Counted from the stretch's first letter, positions 37,916-48,019 are shown. The stretch: 64,000 nucleotides of DNA from Gammaproteobacteria bacterium (GCA_017425245.1 JAFOOX010000027.1:62001-126000); one strand, 5' to 3'. Notes: a model not told the origin generated them from the sequence alone. Program-made: numbers and translations.

Positions 37916-38544
37916 TGGTGACCTTGATTAGCCGGGTGGATGCGCTTGTGGCTCGTTACCGGGCCGTGATCTTTGATCTTGACGGCACCCTGGTCGATTC
38001 CATGCCGTTTCACCTGGCCGCCTGGCAGCACGCGGCCAGCCAGTTTGGCTTCGATTATGACCACGATACATTTTACGGCTGGGGCGGGGTGCCAAGCCGC
38101 AAGATTGTTGGCTTAATCAATACGGCACAAATGCTCAGTCTCGATGCTGAACAGGTGGCCCAGGTGAAGATTGCCCACTACGCCGCAACCATGGATCAAG
38201 TGACCCCAATTGCTGAAACCGTAGCCTTGGTAAAGGCGCTGCACGGCCGTCTGCCACTGGCAATTGGCACTGGTTCGCCAGCCGTCAATGCCCAACGCGT
38301 ATTGGCTGGTACCGGTCTGGACAGCTACTTCGATGTGGTGATCAGCGCTGATGATGTCAGTGACCACAAGCCGAACGGCGATACCTTCCTGCTGGCCGCA
38401 CACCAGTTGCGGGTGGCCGCTGGCGACTGTCTGGTATTTGAAGATACCCCCATCGGCTTTGCTGCTGCCGAAGATGCGGGCATGGACTGGGTGGCCGTTC
38501 GCCATGGCCAGATCGACTGGTCACGCACCGCAGAGCCGGTCTGA
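37915..38544 (+). CDS. HAD-family sugar phosphatase (YqaB-like)
   Basis: 209-residue HAD hydrolase of the beta-phosphoglucomutase/YqaB group. Motif I is FDLDGTLVDS with the nucleophile Asp near residue 21, motif II is IGTGS, motif III Lys is in DHKPNGDTF, and motif IV is FEDTPIG. It probably hydrolyses small sugar phosphates such as fructose-1-phosphate; the substrate is inferred from the subfamily. It begins one base before the ygiQ stop ends, so the two are cotranscribed. Confidence 0.88.
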   Translation: MVTLISRVDALVARYRAVIFDLDGTLVDSMPFHLAAWQHAASQFGFDYDHDTFYGWGGVPSRKIVGLINTAQMLSLDAEQVAQVKIAHYAATMDQVTPIAETVALVKALHGRLPLAIGTGSPAVNAQRVLAGTGLDSYFDVVISADDVSDHKPNGDTFLLAAHQLRVAAGDCLVFEDTPIGFAAAEDAGMDWVAVRHGQIDWSRTAEPV

Positions 38545-38699
38545 TCGTCACAACGGCTGGCGGTAGATGAGGGCGACGGCAATCTCATTTTCAAAAGAGT
38601 CGTCATAGGCGAAGCCTAAAGGGCCGTTTGATGACCAGCAGCCTGTAGTTGAGCGGTACAAGCAAGTCGCTGTCGATCAAGGTTCAGAAGCGGTTCAAA

Positions 38700-38974
38700 T
38701 CGACCTGTACAGCTACTTTTTTATGGCGTTATTCGCATCAGCCTTACCTTGCAAGAACAGCTCGGCGAGCAAGGGCTGATTCGATTTGAAGATAGTGACC
38801 ATGGTCATGACAGTAACAGAGGCAACTTGCGCAAGTTGTTTGTGCCGTTTTTACGACTCGACGTAATTACGCTGGAATATTTTGGTTTACAACATCGTCA
38901 CCCATGCCCCCCACGACAGCCTCACGGTTACCAGTGAGGCCGTTAGAGGGCTAATCTATCTGGCTGAATTTTAA
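38700..38974 (+). pseudogene. Degraded histidine-kinase C-terminus
   Basis: Two frames together read like a histidine kinase ATPase domain. The first frame gives RISLTLQEQLGEQGLIRFED (N-box exit and G1-like segment, FEDSDHG), then KLFVPFLRLD, the F-box; after about 38870 the frame shifts and gives IVTHAPHDSLTVTSEAVRG then LIYLAEF and a stop, matching the G2-to-end part of BasS/PmrB-type kinases. The start, H-box and a proper GxG loop are missing. The rest of the 38545-39144 gap (600 bases) shows no convincing gene; it is likely a decaying two-component locus. Confidence 0.5.
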
Positions 38975-39144
38975 TCGCGCATGGTCCAATCAGTGCGGTC
39001 ATCAGAATAACCGGGGAGGGATCACGTCCCAGCAATTTGTCTCCCTCCCAGATTGATAACCGTTGGTGTTTTTTTGACCTCGATCCGGTTAGCTGCGCCA
39101 AAACAGATCACACTAGGGACATTCAATCCTTGCTCCGTACCACT

Positions 39145-39867
39145 ATGCGTATTGTCGTGCTTACCGGTGCTGGCATCTCGGCAGAATCAGGGATCCGTAC
39201 TTTTAGGGCTAGTGATGGCCTGTGGGAGGAACACCGAATCGAGGATGTGGCCACCCCAGAAGGGTTTGGCCGTCAGCCGGATCTTGTTCACCGTTTTTAC
39301 AATGCACGCCGACGCCAACTGCTGGATGATGCCATCCAGCCCAATGCAGCCCATCAGGCACTGGCCGCGTTAGAGCAGGCCGAAGGGATAGAGTTGCTGG
39401 TAGTCACCCAGAATATCGATGATCTGCATGAGCGTGCCGGCAGCCGCAAACTGATCCACATGCATGGTGAACTGCTCAAAATGCGCTGCAGCATCAGTGG
39501 TCAGGTCTATCCGCTGCGTGATGATCTGGACCATAGCGACGTTTGCCCCTGTTGCGGCCTGACCGAGACCCTGCGCCCCCATGTGGTCTGGTTCGGCGAG
39601 ATGCCGCTGCAGATGGATGAGATCATGGAGGCCTTGAGCCGCTGTGATCTGTTTCTGGCCGTTGGTACCTCCGGCAATGTCTATCCCGCTGCTGGTTTTG
39701 TGCGCCAAGCGCGCAGCCACGGTGCCCACACGGTAGAGCTCAATCTGGAGCCCTCTAACGTCAACTGGGATTTTGCCGAGCACCATTACGGTCCGGCATC
39801 AACGGTGGTGCCGGAGTTCATCCAGGGAGTGCTGGCGGCACTCCCCAAACGCCATCAGGGGGCCTGA
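39145..39867 (+). CDS. cobB: NAD-dependent protein deacylase, sirtuin CobB
   Basis: 240 residues from the ATG at 39145, which gives the family start [20 protein letters not shown]; the upstream in-frame ATG at 39037 adds 36 atypical residues. Visible are the NAD-binding [10 protein letters not shown], the catalytic His region [11 protein letters not shown], the zinc ligands in MRCS and CPCCG, and [16 protein letters not shown] plus [12 protein letters not shown]. The arrangement matches class III sirtuins, with the Tyr-x2-Arg acyl-selectivity residues near YNARR. It removes acetyl or succinyl groups from lysines. Tandem hairpins end the gene. Confidence 0.95.
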   Translation: MRIVVLTGAGISAESGIRTFRASDGLWEEHRIEDVATPEGFGRQPDLVHRFYNARRRQLLDDAIQPNAAHQALAALEQAEGIELLVVTQNIDDLHERAGSRKLIHMHGELLKMRCSISGQVYPLRDDLDHSDVCPCCGLTETLRPHVVWFGEMPLQMDEIMEALSRCDLFLAVGTSGNVYPAAGFVRQARSHGAHTVELNLEPSNVNWDFAEHHYGPASTVVPEFIQGVLAALPKRHQGA

Positions 39868-39914
39868 GCCCCCTGATCTGTCGCTAGCCAAGGGGGGCTC
39901 TAGTCCCCCTTTGG
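39854..39914. terminator. Tandem terminator hairpins between cobB and potD
   Basis: The first hairpin (39854-39877) is a perfect 10-bp stem ATCAGGGGGC / GCCCCCTGAT with loop CTGA and spans the cobB stop. The second (39888-39914) has CCAAGGGGG opposite CCCCCTTTGG around CTCTAG. The pair lies between convergent genes and can serve both, although neither is followed by a long U-run. Confidence 0.7.
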
Positions 39915-39930
39915 GATTGAAGGTCTGCGG

Positions 39931-40971
39931 TTACTCGGCGCCAACCTTCAACAGTTCAAAGTACTTCTCGTAAAGGGCAGTCGCCTCATCACTGATATCG
40001 TTCTGGAACTGGCCTTTGGCCATCACCTCTGGCGGCGGGAAGATGGCCGGGTTACTGCGAGTTGCTTCATCCAACAGTGGTCGCGCCGCCAGATTGGTGG
40101 TCGAGTAGCCGGTATTCTCAACCATGCGTTTGGCCACATCCGGGCGTAGCAGGAAGTCGATGAACTTGTGGGCTGCACCAGCGTTCTTGGCTCCAGACGG
40201 GATCACCATACAGTCGATCCAGAAGATCGCTCCTTCGCTTGGAAATACATACTGCACAGACGGCTTCTCGCTGTTGGCACGCACCGCCTCGGCGGCCCAT
40301 ACCACCCCCAAGCTGATATCACCGTTCAGAAAACCGGCATGCTGAGCATCGGAGTTGAAAGAGCGTACGTTTGGCATCAGGGCCTTTAGATGGTTGAAGG
40401 CGGCCTCGATCTGCACCGGATCCTGGCTGTTGCCATCATGGCCAAGGGCCATCAGTGCCAGCTGAAACACTTCGCGCACGTCGTCCGACAGCTGAATTTT
40501 GCCCTGATACTTGGCATCCCACAGCGATGCCCAACTGGTCACTTCAGCCGGATTGATCACCGCTGAATCAACGGCAATGCCGGTGCTGCCCCACATGAAG
40601 GGCAGGCTGAACTTGTTATTGGGATCATAAGCCTTGTTGAGCAACGCCGGATCGATGTTAGCGAGGTTAGTCAGGCGCGTCTGATCAATGGGTTGAACCA
40701 ACCCGGCCTTGGCCATCTTGGCGACGTAATAGGTCGAGGGGAATACCACGTCATAGCCATCACCCTTGAGCAGCGAAATCTTGGCGTACATCGCCTCGTT
40801 GCTTTCATAGGTGCTGTAATTGACTTTGATGCCGGTCTCCTTGGAAAACTCCTGCACCAGCTCATCCGGGATATATTCCGACCAGCTGTATACGTTCAGC
40901 GTCTGTTCTGCCGGTTGTTCCGAACAGCCGGCCATTAGTGCCAGCAAGGCCAAGGTGCAGAGTCTTTTCAC
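39931..40971 (-). CDS. potD: Spermidine/putrescine-binding protein PotD (lipoprotein form)
   Basis: 346-residue periplasmic polyamine-binding protein. The first in-frame ATG (40977) abuts AAGGAG with no spacing, whereas the GTG at 40971 is six bases from it and gives a standard lipoprotein signal MKRLCTLALLALMAGC, so the GTG is chosen. The E. coli protein is a soluble periplasmic form, here it should be membrane-anchored. The body shows the PotD fold with VYSWSEYIPDELV at the start and the ligand residues EGAIFWIDCMVIP. It is the last gene of potABCD, four bases after potC's stop region. Confidence 0.93.
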   Translation of the reverse strand: MKRLCTLALLALMAGCSEQPAEQTLNVYSWSEYIPDELVQEFSKETGIKVNYSTYESNEAMYAKISLLKGDGYDVVFPSTYYVAKMAKAGLVQPIDQTRLTNLANIDPALLNKAYDPNNKFSLPFMWGSTGIAVDSAVINPAEVTSWASLWDAKYQGKIQLSDDVREVFQLALMALGHDGNSQDPVQIEAAFNHLKALMPNVRSFNSDAQHAGFLNGDISLGVVWAAEAVRANSEKPSVQYVFPSEGAIFWIDCMVIPSGAKNAGAAHKFIDFLLRPDVAKRMVENTGYSTTNLAARPLLDEATRSNPAIFPPPEVMAKGQFQNDISDEATALYEKYFELLKVGAE

Positions 40972-40981
40972 AGGCATCTCC

Positions 40982-41791
40982 TTAAACGGATTGGGGGCGG
41001 GCGCGACCGGCTCGCCACGTCAACCATTGTGACAGGGTTACCAACAGCAACGAGCCAGCTAGCAGCAGGGTGGCAAGAGCATTGACCTCGGGTGACACCC
41101 CCACCCGCACCATCGACTGGATGCGCAGCGGCAGGATCTCATAACCGGGGCCGGTGACGAATGATGACACGATCACGTCATCCAGTGACAGAGTGAAAGC
41201 CAGCAACCAGCCGCCGATGATCGCTGGCATCGCCAGTGGTACCAGAATGCGACGAAAGATCACCGCATCAGTAGCGCCCAAATCACGGGCGGCGTCGATG
41301 ATGTTGTGGTCAAAGCCGCGCAATCGGGCATAGACACTGGCCACCACAAAGGGCAGGCAAAACGTGATGTGGGCCAGCAGCAGCGAGATAAATCCGAGCT
41401 TGATGCCAATGGTGGCGAACAACGCCAGCAGGGCAATGGCCATAACGATATCGGGGGTCATCATCACCACAAACAGGCCACTCTGCAGCACCTGTTTGCC
41501 ACGAAACTGGTAACGGAACAGGGCCACGGCGGTCAGGCTGCCAATCAGCACTGACACTGTTGATGCCAGCATGGCGACGACCAGCGAGTGGCCGGCAGCG
41601 ACCTTCAACCCTTCGTTATTGAACAGCTTCAAATACCATTGCCAGCTAAAGCCATCCCATTGAAAACCGTAGCGATTGGCATTGAAGGAGTTAACAATTA
41701 GCAGCAGCAGGGGCACGTAGAGAAACAAGAAAACGCCGAGCATCACCAGCACCCGAGGCAGCCACATCAGCGGTTGCTTGTTGTTAATCAT
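40982..41791 (-). CDS. potC: Spermidine/putrescine ABC permease PotC
   Basis: 269-residue inner-membrane permease. The ATG at 41791 is preferred because it has a purine-rich GGGGGCGAAC upstream; the first in-frame ATG (41815) lies inside potB. Six helices and the ABC permease EAA loop (DAARDLGATDAVIFRRILVP) are evident. It overlaps the end of potB by eight bases (ATGATTAA), and potD follows 10 bases on. It forms the channel with PotB. Confidence 0.94.
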   Translation of the reverse strand: MINNKQPLMWLPRVLVMLGVFLFLYVPLLLLIVNSFNANRYGFQWDGFSWQWYLKLFNNEGLKVAAGHSLVVAMLASTVSVLIGSLTAVALFRYQFRGKQVLQSGLFVVMMTPDIVMAIALLALFATIGIKLGFISLLLAHITFCLPFVVASVYARLRGFDHNIIDAARDLGATDAVIFRRILVPLAMPAIIGGWLLAFTLSLDDVIVSSFVTGPGYEILPLRIQSMVRVGVSPEVNALATLLLAGSLLLVTLSQWLTWRAGRARPQSV

Positions 41792-42647
41792 CGAGTTCGC
41801 CCCCTTTGCGGCCAATGGCTCGTGATGCGCGCCAGTAGGCCAGCAACATCAGCCCCATCAGTACCGTCAGGGTAACGCTGGCTGCAGCACCAAAAGGCCA
41901 GTCACGGACCTTGAGGAACTGGGTCTGGATCAGATTACCGACCAAAATATGTTTAGCACCACCGAGCAAATCAGACACATAGAACATACCCATGGCCGGC
42001 AGAAACACCAGCAGTGAGCCGGCGATGATCCCCGGCTTGGTCAGCGGCAGCTCAACCCGAATAAAACGCTGCAGGGCATTGGCGCCCAGATCCTTGGCCG
42101 CTTCCAGCAAGCGCAGATCCAGCTTGTCGATGCTGGCATAGATGGGAAATACCATAAATGGCAGCAGGATATAGACCAGCCCCAGCACCACCGCGACCTC
42201 GGTGAACAGTAGCTGCAATGGTTCGTCGATGATGCCAACAGCCATCAGCCCCTGATTGACCAGCCCCTTGGCCCCCAGCACGTTCTTGAGGGCGTAGGTG
42301 CGGATCAGTGAGTTGGTCCAGAACGGCAGAATCAGCAAAAACAGCGCAACCGGCCGCCAACTGCGGGGCAGGGCGACAATGGCCCGGGCAAAGGGGTAAG
42401 CCATCAGCAGACAGAGCAGGGTGGCGGTGGCCGCCAGGAGCAGCGAATCCCATACCACCCGGGCGTAGAGCGGGTCAAAGAGGCGGCGATAGCTATCGAG
42501 ACTAAAGGTGAACTGAACCAATCGCTCAGGATCATGGGTCAGCACGCTGACCAGCAGCACCATCAGGTTGGGCAGCAGCACAAAGACGATCAGCCAGCCG
42601 CTGATCAGCCCGATCGACAGCTGGCGAAATAGACGATCATTGCTCAT
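41784..42647 (-). CDS. potB: Spermidine/putrescine ABC permease PotB
   Basis: 287-residue inner-membrane permease, the larger channel half of the polyamine importer. Six membrane helices and the EAA motif [20 protein letters not shown] are visible, which docks the PotA ATPase. The ATG overlaps the potA stop by 11 bases and its own end overlaps potC. Order potA-potB-potC-potD is the standard arrangement. Confidence 0.95.
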   Translation of the reverse strand: MSNDRLFRQLSIGLISGWLIVFVLLPNLMVLLVSVLTHDPERLVQFTFSLDSYRRLFDPLYARVVWDSLLLAATATLLCLLMAYPFARAIVALPRSWRPVALFLLILPFWTNSLIRTYALKNVLGAKGLVNQGLMAVGIIDEPLQLLFTEVAVVLGLVYILLPFMVFPIYASIDKLDLRLLEAAKDLGANALQRFIRVELPLTKPGIIAGSLLVFLPAMGMFYVSDLLGGAKHILVGNLIQTQFLKVRDWPFGAAASVTLTVLMGLMLLAYWRASRAIGRKGGELDD

Positions 42648-43737
42648 AGGGCAGTACCACTTCCCAGCTGGGCACCCAGGTTACAGCCACCTGTTGACCG
42701 AGGCTGTGGTCGAATGAGGGGTCATCCTCATCAAAGAATTCGCTGGCAATCACTTCTGTGCCATTGGCCAGACGGATGATCGATTCCAGCGTTGCCCCTT
42801 TGTAGTTGCGCTCGACCACGGTGCCGCGAAGCCCCTCGGGCAGCTGGCCATTGGTCATCTCGCCGATGCGCAGATCTTCGGGGCGCAGCATCACATGAAA
42901 GCGATCACCAGGGGAAAAACGGCCACCATCATCGATGGTGCATTCATCCCCTTCAAGCGCCACCCGGGCATGACGCTCATCAATGCGGCTAACCAAGGTG
43001 GCATCAAACACGTTGCTCTCGCCAACAAAACGGGCCACAAACAGCGTCGCCGGTTCTTCGTAGATCGATCGTGGTGTACCCAGCTGGACAATGCGCCCCT
43101 CCTGCATCACCGCCACCCGATCGGACATCGACAAGGCTTCTTCCTGATCGTGAGTCACGAACACGAAGGTGATGCCCAGCTGGCGCTGGATCTTCTTCAG
43201 CTCCACCTGCATCTGCTTGCGCAGCTTGTAGTCAAGGGCGCTGAGTGGCTCATCGAGCAGCAGCAGGCGCGGCTTGTTGACCACGGCACGGGCAATGGCC
43301 ACCCGCTGCTGCTGGCCACCAGACAGCTGGTTGGGCATGCGCTGAGCCAAATGGCTGAGCTGTACCGTCTCCAGCAGCGCATCCACCCGCGCCTTGATCT
43401 CGGCCACCGGCACTTTTTTCATGCGCAGACCGAAGGCAATGTTGTCCCACACTGACATGTGCGGGAACAGGGCATAGCTTTGGAACACAGTATTGACCGG
43501 CCGCCGCTCGGCTGGCTGCGCCAGTAGTTCATGGCCATCAAGGCTGATGGTGCCGCAATCAACCCCTTCAAAGCCGGCCAGAATGCGCAGCACTGTGGTC
43601 TTGCCGCAGCCGGACGGCCCTAACAGGGTGAGGAACTCACCATCGAGGATGGTTAGATCAAGGTCGCGGATGACCTGTTTGCCCTGATAGGACTTGGTTA
43701 ACCCACTGATTTGGATAAGAGGACTGGCTGCATTCAT
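42637..43737 (-). CDS. potA: Spermidine/putrescine ABC ATPase PotA
   Basis: 366-residue ATP-binding subunit of the polyamine importer. Walker A is GPSGCGKTT (about residue 38), the ABC signature is LSGGQQQRV (about 137), Walker B is [12 protein letters not shown], and the H-loop is [10 protein letters not shown]. The C-terminal TOBE domain (about 260-366) is present and may sense polyamines. AGGAG lies 11 bases before the ATG. First gene of the pot operon, divergent from a LysE-family exporter across 91 bases. Confidence 0.96.
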   Translation of the reverse strand: MNAASPLIQISGLTKSYQGKQVIRDLDLTILDGEFLTLLGPSGCGKTTVLRILAGFEGVDCGTISLDGHELLAQPAERRPVNTVFQSYALFPHMSVWDNIAFGLRMKKVPVAEIKARVDALLETVQLSHLAQRMPNQLSGGQQQRVAIARAVVNKPRLLLLDEPLSALDYKLRKQMQVELKKIQRQLGITFVFVTHDQEEALSMSDRVAVMQEGRIVQLGTPRSIYEEPATLFVARFVGESNVFDATLVSRIDERHARVALEGDECTIDDGGRFSPGDRFHVMLRPEDLRIGEMTNGQLPEGLRGTVVERNYKGATLESIIRLANGTEVIASEFFDEDDPSFDHSLGQQVAVTWVPSWEVVLPYEQ

Positions 43738-43828
43738 CGCTGCCGGGATCTCCTGCTACTGGTGAGCGCTGGCCAGTCGCGCTAAAGTCGCCATTTTGCC
43801 ACGCAAGGCCGCTGCGTACAGCATTGCC

Positions 43829-44455
43829 ATGAGTGAAGTCGCCGTAATTGTCAGCCAATTTGCCACTATCGCCGTGGCCCACGCCCTGGCTGTGATCAGT
43901 CCAGGGCCTGATTACGCCCTGATTTTGCGCCACAGCGCTCGTTTGGGGCGCCATAGTGCACTGGCCGCCAGTGCTGGCATTGCCAGCGGCATTTTCGGCC
44001 ACACCCTGTTTGCTATCTCTGGTGTTAGCCTGTTGCTGCTCACCAATCCGCTGTGGCTCAAGGTCCTGACGTGGTGCGGCGCAGGTTATTTGCTCTATCT
44101 CGCGCGTCAGGCGCTGCGTTCACGGCCGGTCAGTGGCGAACCGTCGCCGCCAGAGGAGAGAGCACGCAGTCGCAGATCGGCCTACTGGCAAGGACTGCTA
44201 ACCAACGGTCTTAACCCCAAGGCGCTGTTGTTCTTCGTTGCCATCTTTGTGGTGGTCAAGGATGCCAGTATCAGCATGAAGCTGGTGTATGGCAGTTATA
44301 TGGCGTTTGCTACCTTGGCTTGGTTTGCCAGCCTCAGCCTGTTGTTAACCCAGCCTGCGGTACGCCAGTGGATGCAGCGCTGCGGCCATTATCTGGACTG
44401 GGCTACCGGGATGGTGATGGCGTTGTTGGCGCTGCTGCTGGTGATCCAGGCGTGA
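43829..44455 (+). CDS. LysE/RhtB-family amino-acid exporter
   Basis: 208-residue inner-membrane protein from the ATG at 43829; a TTG 11 codons upstream is less likely. Six helices and the family motif VISPGPDYALILRHS (with P-G-P) plus GIASGIFGHTLFA and GLLTNGLNPKALLFF are clear. Such proteins export homoserine, threonine, leucine or lysine; substrate is unknown. It is divergent from potA and followed by an unrelated membrane-protein gene. Confidence 0.88.
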   Translation: MSEVAVIVSQFATIAVAHALAVISPGPDYALILRHSARLGRHSALAASAGIASGIFGHTLFAISGVSLLLLTNPLWLKVLTWCGAGYLLYLARQALRSRPVSGEPSPPEERARSRRSAYWQGLLTNGLNPKALLFFVAIFVVVKDASISMKLVYGSYMAFATLAWFASLSLLLTQPAVRQWMQRCGHYLDWATGMVMALLALLLVIQA

Positions 44456-44516
44456 GCACTGGTGCTGACAGCCAGCGGCCGTATAATCGCGCCGCAGGCC
44501 AGTGGAGATGGGATTA

Positions 44517-45236
44517 ATGCAGCAGCACCATATTGATTACGGATTACAGGGCAAAGGGCAACCGCGCCTTGGCGCCATGGTGCGTGAAGCCTGGCAACTC
44601 AGCCTGCGGCCCAATTTTCGTTATGCCGGCCTGGCGCTGCTTTGGTATGTCGTGATGTTTTATGGCGTATTCAAAGCCGTGCCTTGGTTAGAAGGACAGG
44701 GCATGGAGCTGCAAAAGGCGATGGATCTGGCTGTGCTGGGGCTGGTGGTCATTCTGGCCCCTGTGGTTGCCGCGCTTGAGCTGATGGGCATGAAGCAGGC
44801 GCTTGGACAGCCCATATCGGGCCGGGAGCTATGGCAATGCACGCGGCTGTGGGGCCGTCTGGCATTGCTGGCCGTGCTGGTGTCGATGGTGGTCAGCCTC
44901 GGCTTTCTGTTGCTGGTACTGCCGGCCATCTATCTCTATGCCAGCCTCTCGCTGGCTAATCTGGTGATGATCGGTGGCCGGGCAAGTTCGCTGCAAAGCA
45001 TGGTCTGGTCGCTGCGCGCCGCCTATCATCACTGGTGGACGGTGTTCGGGGTGATGTTGGTGGTGGGGGCTGCCTTTGTCATTGCTGCTGCCACCTTTGG
45101 CGTAGCATTAGTGTGGCTGGCCCCCTTCACGTTTATCCTGCGCGGCATCCTGTTCCGTGAGTTGTTTGGTCTGCGCACCGCTGAGCCTGAGAACGCCCCT
45201 TCCACTGCCACTGATGACAGTCGCTTTGTAGCCTGA
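44517..45236 (+). CDS. Predicted inner-membrane protein
   Basis: 239 residues, start MQQHHIDYGLQGKGQPRLG at ATG 44517 with GGAG nine bases upstream; an ATG at 44508 and a GTG at 44502 are in frame but worse placed. Four to five membrane segments are visible (about 40-58, 75-95, 125-155 and 185-215), connected by basic loops, resembling multi-span proteins of unknown role in related bacteria. A TATAAT at 44482 may be its -10 box. It sits seven bases before the Bax-like gene, so they may be coexpressed. Confidence 0.7.
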   Translation: MQQHHIDYGLQGKGQPRLGAMVREAWQLSLRPNFRYAGLALLWYVVMFYGVFKAVPWLEGQGMELQKAMDLAVLGLVVILAPVVAALELMGMKQALGQPISGRELWQCTRLWGRLALLAVLVSMVVSLGFLLLVLPAIYLYASLSLANLVMIGGRASSLQSMVWSLRAAYHHWWTVFGVMLVVGAAFVIAAATFGVALVWLAPFTFILRGILFRELFGLRTAEPENAPSTATDDSRFVA

Positions 45237-45243
45237 GGGAACC

Positions 45244-45963
45244 ATGGTCAACAGCAGTTACTTGGTGTTGCTGGGCGCCAGTGCGTTGGTGGTGGTGGCG
45301 GCTACCCGTTGGCTACCGACGCAGAATTTGCAGCAACGCAACAGTGGCGGTGAAGGCTTGTTGTTGACCCGTGTGGCAACTATCGAGGAAAGACAGGCCT
45401 TTGGACGGGAGATGGCACTGGCCGTTGCCAACGTTAACCAGCAGCTGGCGTTGCAGCGGCGCTTCATCCAGCAGGTCACCCGGGAAGTCGCTGGCGGCGG
45501 CCAGATATCAACCACTAGCCGGCGCTGGCTGGACAGGTTCGCCAGCCATGTAGGCATGATTGATAGCGAGTACGTCGATGACCAGCAATGGTTACAGCAG
45601 TTGCTGGAACGGGTCGATGAGGTGCCCGTTGCATTGGTGGTGGCCCAAGCGGCGCTTCATTCTCAGTGGGGCCAAACTCCACCATCGCGGTTGCATCACT
45701 ACTTCCCTGAAAACTGCAGCGGCAACTGTGAGCAGTTACAACAGCCATTACCGTCCATGGAAGCAGCTGTCGCTGCCCATCTGCAGCGTCTAAACAGTCA
45801 TGATGATTACGCGTTGTTGCGGCGTTTAAGGGCGCAGATCCGCGATGCTGGCCGTCAACCGACAGCAGAGGAGTTGTTGCCGGGCTTGCTGCTGGTTACC
45901 CGCCATAGTGCCGGAGAGATGACTCAGCTACGGCGGGTGATGGGCGAGCTGGATTTGCGTTAA
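45244..45963 (+). CDS. Bax-like protein with altered catalytic motif
   Basis: 239 residues, membrane-anchored by an N-terminal helix (about 5-22). The domain PVALVVAQAALHSQWG matches the GH73/Bax glucosaminidase pattern, in which the residue after AL is the catalytic Glu (AALES-WG); here it is H139. A downstream EGN/GLF-like region is replaced by HHYFPENCSGNC. So it may have lost hydrolase activity while keeping cell-wall binding, or use other residues. GAGGGAACC precedes the ATG, and it lies seven bases after a membrane-protein gene. Confidence 0.65.
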   Translation: MVNSSYLVLLGASALVVVAATRWLPTQNLQQRNSGGEGLLLTRVATIEERQAFGREMALAVANVNQQLALQRRFIQQVTREVAGGGQISTTSRRWLDRFASHVGMIDSEYVDDQQWLQQLLERVDEVPVALVVAQAALHSQWGQTPPSRLHHYFPENCSGNCEQLQQPLPSMEAAVAAHLQRLNSHDDYALLRRLRAQIRDAGRQPTAEELLPGLLLVTRHSAGEMTQLRRVMGELDLR

Positions 45964-45970
45964 CAGCAGT

Positions 45971-46882
45971 TCAGGCGCTGACGTCCACCAGCTGGACCTC
46001 AATCCTGTCGTCGCTATCATCATCGTCAGCGGCCCAGTTAACCATCGGTAACGGTTCGCGATCAAAGGCGAGATCGCCATTATCACTGGGCATGCCGTTG
46101 GCCTTGAGGCTAGCAAAATCAAACAGCCTACGATCGGCCAAATGGGATGGCACCACATCGGTCAATGCCTTGAACATAGACTCGATACGACCAGGGAAAC
46201 GTCGATCCCAATCCTGCATCATCTGCTTGATCGCCTGACGTTGCAGGTTGGGCTGACTGCCGCACAGGTTGCAGGGGATGATCGGGAACTGGCGGGCATC
46301 GGCGTAACGTACGATATCTTTCTCACGGCAATAGGCGAGGGGGCGAATCACGACATGGTTGCCGTCGTCAGATACGAGCTTGGGTGGCATCGCCTTGAGT
46401 TTGCCGCCGTAGAACATGTTCAGAAACAGGGTGTGTAGCAGGTCGTCGCGATGATGGCCCAAGGCGATCTTGGTTGCGCCAAGCTCACGCGCGGTGCGGT
46501 AGAGAATACCGCGGCGCAACCGTGAACACAGGGAGCAGGTGGTTTTGCCTTCAGGGATCTTGTCCTTGACGATGCTGTAGGTATCTTCGTTGACGATCAG
46601 GTAGGGCACCTGAATGCTGTCCAGATACTCCGGCAATACCTGTTCAGGGAACCCGGGCTGCTTCTGATCCAGATTGACAGCAACCAGCTCGAAACTGATT
46701 GGTGCGGCTTGCTGCAGACTGCGCAGAATATCCAACATGGTGTAGCTGTCTTTGCCGCCGGACAGGCAGACCATCACCTTGTCGCCGTCTTCAATCATAT
46801 TGAAGTCAGCGATCGCCTGGCCGACTTCGCGGCGCAGCCGTTTCTGCAGTTTGTTGAAGTTGTATTGTGCCTTTGGTTTCAT
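45971..46882 (-). CDS. ttcA: tRNA 2-thiocytidine synthetase TtcA
   Basis: 303 residues from the ATG at 46882, giving [21 protein letters not shown] as in homologues; an upstream ATG (46939) is in frame but atypical. The PP-loop LSGGKDSY (residues 40-47) activates C32 of certain tRNAs, and the iron-sulphur cluster cysteines lie in [10 protein letters not shown] and CNLCGSQ. The acidic C-terminal tail (DDDDSDD) is common. AGGGG lies upstream. It starts 72 bases from uspE, whose transcript may read into it. Confidence 0.95.
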   Translation of the reverse strand: MKPKAQYNFNKLQKRLRREVGQAIADFNMIEDGDKVMVCLSGGKDSYTMLDILRSLQQAAPISFELVAVNLDQKQPGFPEQVLPEYLDSIQVPYLIVNEDTYSIVKDKIPEGKTTCSLCSRLRRGILYRTARELGATKIALGHHRDDLLHTLFLNMFYGGKLKAMPPKLVSDDGNHVVIRPLAYCREKDIVRYADARQFPIIPCNLCGSQPNLQRQAIKQMMQDWDRRFPGRIESMFKALTDVVPSHLADRRLFDFASLKANGMPSDNGDLAFDREPLPMVNWAADDDDSDDRIEVQLVDVSA

Positions 46883-46953
46883 CAGCGCCGCCCCTGCGTC
46901 AAGCCCCCTGCGGGGCGGCGTATTATACCTGCAGCTCAAACCATCACCAGTGG

Positions 46954-47898
46954 CTAGAAGTCGTCATCTTCGGGTTGGATTGGGCAGACAAATCCGGCCG
47001 GTTTAAGGGTCAACACATCACAGTCAAGACGGTCGATGATGTGCTCGGCGGTGTTACCAATGAGTGCCGCCGTCAGGCCGGTCCGTCCTACTGAACCCAG
47101 CACTACCAGTTGCGCATCAAGTTCATCGGCGACCCGTGGAATGGCGTCTTCCGGCAGCCCCTCAACCACGTGGCACTGGCCAGCCGGGATCGCATAACGG
47201 GCGGCGTGCTTGGCCATCTCCTGGACGTGATAGTCGCGTACTGCTTCTCCGTAACCGGCTGGATCAAAGTCGGGGATCTCAATCGCGATGTTGATGGGGG
47301 TGCCTGGATAGGCGTTGACCAAGTGGACATGGGCATCGGTTAACCCTGCCAGTTTGAGGGCTGACTCCGTAATGCGATGGTTGAGTGACAGATGGGCTTC
47401 GTCTTCGGTGCCCGCATTAACGGCGGCGATGATGTGGCCATCGCCGCGCCACTCATGCTCCTTGACCAGTAGTACCGGCACGGCCGACTTGCGGATCAAA
47501 TGCCAATCTGTGGGGGTGAAGATCACGGCCTTGAGCTTGTCATGGGTGTGAGTCGATTTAACGATTAGGTCATGCTCATGGGTGACGACTTCACGCAGGA
47601 TCGCCTCATAGGGACGGTTATGCCACAGCGCTTTCACGTCCAGCTGAACCAGTCCGTCGTGATAGGGGGCGATAAGGCCTTCCATCCATTCATGGCGCTG
47701 CTGGATCACGCCACGGCGCATCGCTTCGCGTTCCTCGGCGGACAGCATGGTGGTCATCTCGTAGGAGAAGTCGTAGATCGACAGGAAAACCTTGACCTTG
47801 GCTCCTGTTTGACGGGCAAACACCATCGCACGAGCGATCGCAGGCTGCTCTTCACGCGAAGGGTCAAGCACCACCAGAATCGATTTGACGTTTTCCAT
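46954..47898 (-). CDS. uspE: Universal stress protein E (tandem Usp)
   Basis: 314 residues made of two Usp domains (about 5-150 and 160-300), each with a nucleotide-binding-type G-x-x-G region (for example GSVGRTGL in the second). UspE is involved in stress survival, motility and adhesion in E. coli. AAGGAG precedes the ATG by eight bases. The gene order fnr-uspE-ttcA matches many gammaproteobacteria, where uspE is often FNR-linked. An acidic C-terminus (PEDDDF) ends the protein. Confidence 0.94.
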   Translation of the reverse strand: MENVKSILVVLDPSREEQPAIARAMVFARQTGAKVKVFLSIYDFSYEMTTMLSAEEREAMRRGVIQQRHEWMEGLIAPYHDGLVQLDVKALWHNRPYEAILREVVTHEHDLIVKSTHTHDKLKAVIFTPTDWHLIRKSAVPVLLVKEHEWRGDGHIIAAVNAGTEDEAHLSLNHRITESALKLAGLTDAHVHLVNAYPGTPINIAIEIPDFDPAGYGEAVRDYHVQEMAKHAARYAIPAGQCHVVEGLPEDAIPRVADELDAQLVVLGSVGRTGLTAALIGNTAEHIIDRLDCDVLTLKPAGFVCPIQPEDDDF

Positions 47899-47992
47899 GA
47901 GGGCAACTCCTTGAGCGGATTGGCTACTTCAAGAATAGCCTAGCTCCCCGCAGGTGCCCCGGATTTGACTTCAGTCACTGAACCACAACAGA

Positions 47993-48019
47993 AACGGGGC
48001 CCTTTGGCCCCGTTGTTTT
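47993..48019 (-). terminator. Intrinsic terminator downstream of fnr
   Basis: The stem AACGGGGCC / GGCCCCGTT with a four-base loop is followed on the minus strand by TTTCTGTT. It lies 20 bases after the fnr stop and 95 bases before uspE, so uspE needs its own promoter. Confidence 0.75.

Noticed and set aside
38749-38937. Independent 62-residue gene
   Set aside because: It starts with TTG without a ribosome binding site and reads as part of the degraded histidine kinase.
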